DNA from: Paracoccaceae bacterium
Lineage (GTDB): Bacteria; Pseudomonadota; Alphaproteobacteria; Rhodobacterales; Rhodobacteraceae
Reading direction: 5' to 3'
DNA length: 8,697 bases
Assembly (NCBI GenBank): GCA_007128865.1
Contig: SKWP01000212.1
Span: 1-8,697 of the forward strand
Shown: one piece after another, positions 7,306-8,697 of the stretch
How positions within the stretch are numbered: position 1 is the first letter of the stretch
Layout: the number at the start of each line of letters is the position of its first letter
The notes under the pieces: model-generated
The model's input: only the letters and a program-made list of their open reading frames with translations
What the model was told of the DNA's origin: nothing
Databases searched by the model: none
Program-made: the position numbers and the translations under genes

Positions 7306-7334
7306 ACAGTAGACCGCCGCGGTTTTTCCCGCAA
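7306..7334 (-). promoter_or_regulatory. promoter candidate for the MoxR-DUF2927 unit
   Basis: On the minus strand TTGCGG (7334-7329) and TACTGT (7311-7306) are 17 nt apart. The predicted start is near 7299, about 29 nt before the ATG at 7270. Each box matches consensus at only half of the positions, so position and spacing support it more than sequence does. Confidence 0.3.
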
Positions 7335-7552
7335 GGCCGGGCGAAAGGGCGTGACAAGCGGCAGCGGCTCGGATAAGTCAGCCGCCAAGGGGTGAAGGAT
7401 GACCGCAAAGCACGTCACACCGGCACAGCACAATTTCAGGGCCGAAGGCGCTTCCGATTCAGATCAGGCACTTGCCGAGGCAGCGATGGCACCGGCCATC
7501 CAGGCGTTGGTGGGTGTTGCACAGAAGCCGCCAGGCACCGCGCAGGATTATC

Positions 7553-7558
7553 GGAGGG
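7553..7558 (+). promoter_or_regulatory. strong ribosome binding site that fixes the dksA start
   Basis: GGAGGG lies 8 nt before the ATG at 7567. It is the clearest Shine-Dalgarno sequence in the window and decides between this start and the in-frame ATG at 7399, which has no properly spaced site. Confidence 0.8.
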
Positions 7559-7566
7559 CATCGACC

Positions 7567-7989
7567 ATGAAACAGGACTCCTTTCTGCCGCGGGACTATC
7601 GACCGGCAGAGGACGAGCCGTTCATGAACGAACGCCAGCTCGAATACTTTCGCCGCAAGCTTCTGACCTGGAAGTCTGAGATCCTGCACGGCAGCCGCGA
7701 GACGCTCGAGGGGCTGGCCGAGGGCGCGCGCAACATCCCCGACATTGCCGATCGCGCCAGCGAGGAAACCGACCGCGCGCTGGAACTGCGTACCCGGGAT
7801 CGCCAGCGCAAGCTGATTGCCAAGATCGACGCCGCGTTGCGCCGGATCGAGACGGGCGAATACGGCTATTGTTCGGTCACCGGAGAGCCGATTTCGCTGC
7901 GCCGGCTGGATGCGCGCCCGATCGCCACCATGACGCTGGAGGCGCAGGAGCGCCATGAACGTCGCGAGCGTGTGCACCGCGACGACTGA
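7567..7989 (+). CDS. dksA: RNA polymerase-binding transcription factor DksA
   Basis: Protein of 140 residues that binds the secondary channel of RNA polymerase and, with ppGpp, shifts transcription from ribosomal to biosynthetic promoters in the stringent response. Seen: the N-terminal LPRDYRPAEDEPFMNERQLEYFRRKL segment typical of DksA, a coiled coil from about residue 28 to 95, and the tip motif D59-x-x-D62-x-A64 that acts at the polymerase active site. The globular domain has YGYCSVTGEPISLRRLDARPIA. Of the four zinc ligands in the E. coli protein (CxxC-x17-CxxC) only Cys102 remains; the other positions are Thr105, Thr123 and Ala126. A DksA with a degenerate finger is known to work in Rhodobacter sphaeroides, so this is probably functional. 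Length and basic/acidic C-terminus (ERHERRERVHRDD) are normal. It is likely monocistronic, with metH 246 nt downstream. Confidence 0.95.
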   Translation: MKQDSFLPRDYRPAEDEPFMNERQLEYFRRKLLTWKSEILHGSRETLEGLAEGARNIPDIADRASEETDRALELRTRDRQRKLIAKIDAALRRIETGEYGYCSVTGEPISLRRLDARPIATMTLEAQERHERRERVHRDD

Positions 7990-8056
7990 TCCGCGCCCGC
8001 CGGCCTCCGTCTGCTCTGCGCGCGCTTGGGCTGCCCTGACTTGTCCGATCCCTTCT

Positions 8057-8102
8057 GAACCGGACGTCACGCAGCGGTACCCGCATTTGCTGGTTCCGGT
8101 TC
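8057..8102 (+). repeat. inverted repeat in the dksA-metH gap
   Basis: GAACCGG (8057-8063) and CCGGTTC (8096-8102) form a perfect 7-bp stem. The enclosed 32 nt contain a smaller repeat, GCGG-TAC-CCGC at 8074-8084. A further tandem GGTTCCGGTTCC and CTGG/CCAG overlap the right arm, so alternative foldings exist. There is no U-tract, so it is not an obvious dksA terminator; it could stabilise the dksA 3' end or belong to the metH leader. Confidence 0.45.
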
Positions 8103-8121
8103 CAGCCTGGCACGCATTTTC

Positions 8122-8202
8122 GGGGCGCAAACCCCACCTGCATGAATCATCTGCATGTTGTTCATGGGAAACATGCGTTTTACCGCAGGTCACAGGGATG
8201 AT
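8122..8202 (+). promoter_or_regulatory. candidate structured leader or operator cluster of metH
   Basis: Several exact complementarities are packed in 81 nt ending 33 nt before the metH start. They are a hairpin GGGG/CCCC (8122-8125, 8132-8135, loop CGCAAA); an outer stem ACCTGC/GCAGGT (8136-8141, 8185-8190); and, within it, a 7-bp hairpin GCATGTT/AACATGC (8153-8159, 8170-8176). The hairpin's 10-nt loop contains TTCATG (8161-8166), which can pair with CATGAA (8141-8146). ATCATC (8146-8151) can also pair with GATGAT (8197-8202). As RNA this could be a pseudoknotted switch controlling metH; as DNA it could be an operator. It matches none of the SAM, SAH or cobalamin riboswitch consensus patterns I can recall. 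No convincing metH promoter was found in the gap. Confidence 0.4.
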
Positions 8203-8235
8203 ACCCAGCACCGTCTGAACAGGAGTCTTCCCGCC

Positions 8236-8697
8236 ATGGCCCATTCGACCGGTTTGCGACGTTCCGAGACCTTCACGCGTCTCGCCGACGCCGCGCGCAC
8301 GCGCATCCTGATCCTTGACGGGGCGATGGGCACCGAGATCCAGACGCTGGGCCTGTCCGAGGGCGATTACGCCGGTTGCGGCTGCGGGCATGACCACGGG
8401 CATGGCCACGGCCACGCGGGCGACAAGCCGCAGAAGGGCAACAACGACCTGCTCAACCTCACCCGGCCCGAGGCGATCGAGGATATCCATTTCCGCTATG
8501 CCATGGCCGGTGCGGATATCCTGGAGACCAACACCTTTTCGTCGACCACCATCGCCCAGGCCGATTACGGGATGGAGCATCAGGTCGCGGCGATGAACCG
8601 CGAGGGTGCGCGGCTGGCCCGCACCGCCGCCGACCGGGCCGAGGCTGCCGACGGCCGGCCGCGCTGGGTTGCCGGCGCGCTGGGGCCGACCAACCGC
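8236..8697 (+). CDS. metH: cobalamin-dependent methionine synthase MetH, N-terminal part
   Basis: Cytosolic enzyme that transfers a methyl group from methyltetrahydrofolate through cobalamin to homocysteine. The 154 visible residues lie in the homocysteine-binding barrel; a full MetH is about 1,200 residues, so most of the gene lies beyond the window. Seen: DGAMGTEIQ (28-36), [15 protein letters not shown] (67-81), [21 protein letters not shown] (92-112) and GALGPTNR at the end. The zinc-binding cysteines of this domain come later and are not visible. Residues 48-60 form an unusual alternating Cys/His-Gly stretch ([13 protein letters not shown]) ahead of the GNNDLL motif. The ATG at 8236 has AGGAG 10 nt upstream (8221-8225). 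A separate betaine- or S-methylmethionine-type homocysteine methyltransferase of about 330 residues shares this fold and cannot be fully excluded without the rest of the gene. Confidence 0.82.
   Translation, partial: MAHSTGLRRSETFTRLADAARTRILILDGAMGTEIQTLGLSEGDYAGCGCGHDHGHGHGHAGDKPQKGNNDLLNLTRPEAIEDIHFRYAMAGADILETNTFSSTTIAQADYGMEHQVAAMNREGARLARTAADRAEAADGRPRWVAGALGPTNR

Larger units (their letters stand above)
7271..7566. other. divergent intergenic region between the ATPase gene and dksA
   Basis: These 296 bases hold a promoter candidate for the ATPase gene (7306-7334) and should hold the dksA promoter, which I could not place with confidence. The plus strand is open in the dksA frame from an ATG at 7399, but codon choice there is more relaxed (several NNA and NNT codons) than in dksA itself, so it reads as untranslated leader rather than an N-terminal extension. 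Confidence 0.5.

Noticed and set aside
7351..7379. GTGACA with TAAGTC as a dksA promoter
   Set aside because: The -35 box is acceptable but the -10 box matches at only two positions, and no shifted spacing does better.
8106..8123. Sigma-54-like promoter: CCTGGCACG followed by CATT and TTCGG
   Set aside because: The -24 half is perfect but the -12 half has CG where GC is required, so it is probably chance.
7990..8235. Known SAM-II, SAH, SAM/SAH or cobalamin riboswitch upstream of metH
   Set aside because: I looked for the conserved cores I remember (for example AGCTAAA of SAM-II, or the B12 box) and did not find them. A proper Rfam search could overturn this.
7459..8580. Minus-strand open frame (373 codons) across dksA and the metH start
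   Set aside because: It spans two unrelated real genes and their gap on the other strand and resembles no protein family.

Overview
The window is a gene-dense, high-G+C stretch of bacterial chromosome. Its gene families point to an alphaproteobacterium, most likely of the Rhodobacterales: a 3-hydroxybutyrate dehydrogenase, a YejA-like binding protein, a DUF2927 lipoprotein, a short MoxR-type ATPase, a DksA with only one zinc-finger cysteine, and a MetH N-terminus. I see no insertion sequence, phage gene, CRISPR array, tRNA or rRNA. It reads as ordinary core chromosome; the unusual material is in the intergenic regions and the small genes.

Layout. At the left edge a 3-hydroxybutyrate dehydrogenase gene (1-551, minus) runs off the window. 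The gap to the next gene (552-828) appears to hold a free-standing small RNA on the minus strand, about 75 nt (715-641), with a TTGGAC-N17-TATAAG promoter, a 7-bp hairpin and a strong Rho-independent terminator ending in eight U. A separate plus-strand promoter candidate faces the next gene. That gene (829-2664, plus) encodes a periplasmic family-5 solute-binding protein of the YejA type. It overlaps by 11 nt a 47-residue entericidin-like lipoprotein gene (2654-2797).

Converging on these from the right are minus-strand genes in two likely transcription units. Unit one is a MoxR-type AAA+ ATPase (7270-6428), a DUF2927 lipoprotein with a helical C-terminal half (6406-4970), and a 54-residue two-helix membrane microprotein (4973-4809) coupled by an ATGA stop/start overlap. 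Unit two has its own good promoter (ATGACA-N17-TATAGT, 4751-4723) and encodes a Ysc84/SYLF-domain lipoprotein (4646-4074) and an FAD-dependent aromatic-hydroxylase-type monooxygenase (4048-2864). Four of the proteins here (entericidin-like, Ysc84, DUF2927, two-helix protein) are predicted lipoproteins or membrane proteins, so much of the window is envelope-related.

Divergent from the ATPase gene is dksA (7567-7989, plus), the RNA-polymerase-binding partner of ppGpp. It is followed after 246 nt by the start of metH (8236 to the window end), cobalamin-dependent methionine synthase. The dksA-metH gap is rich in inverted repeats. Those nearest metH can be drawn as a nested, pseudoknot-capable RNA, or read as a cluster of CATG-containing operator half-sites. 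The MetH fragment carries an alternating Cys/His-Gly insertion that looks able to bind metal. The best candidates for something undescribed are the small RNA at 641-715, the metH leader at 8122-8202, and the conserved-looking ATPase/DUF2927/microprotein unit.
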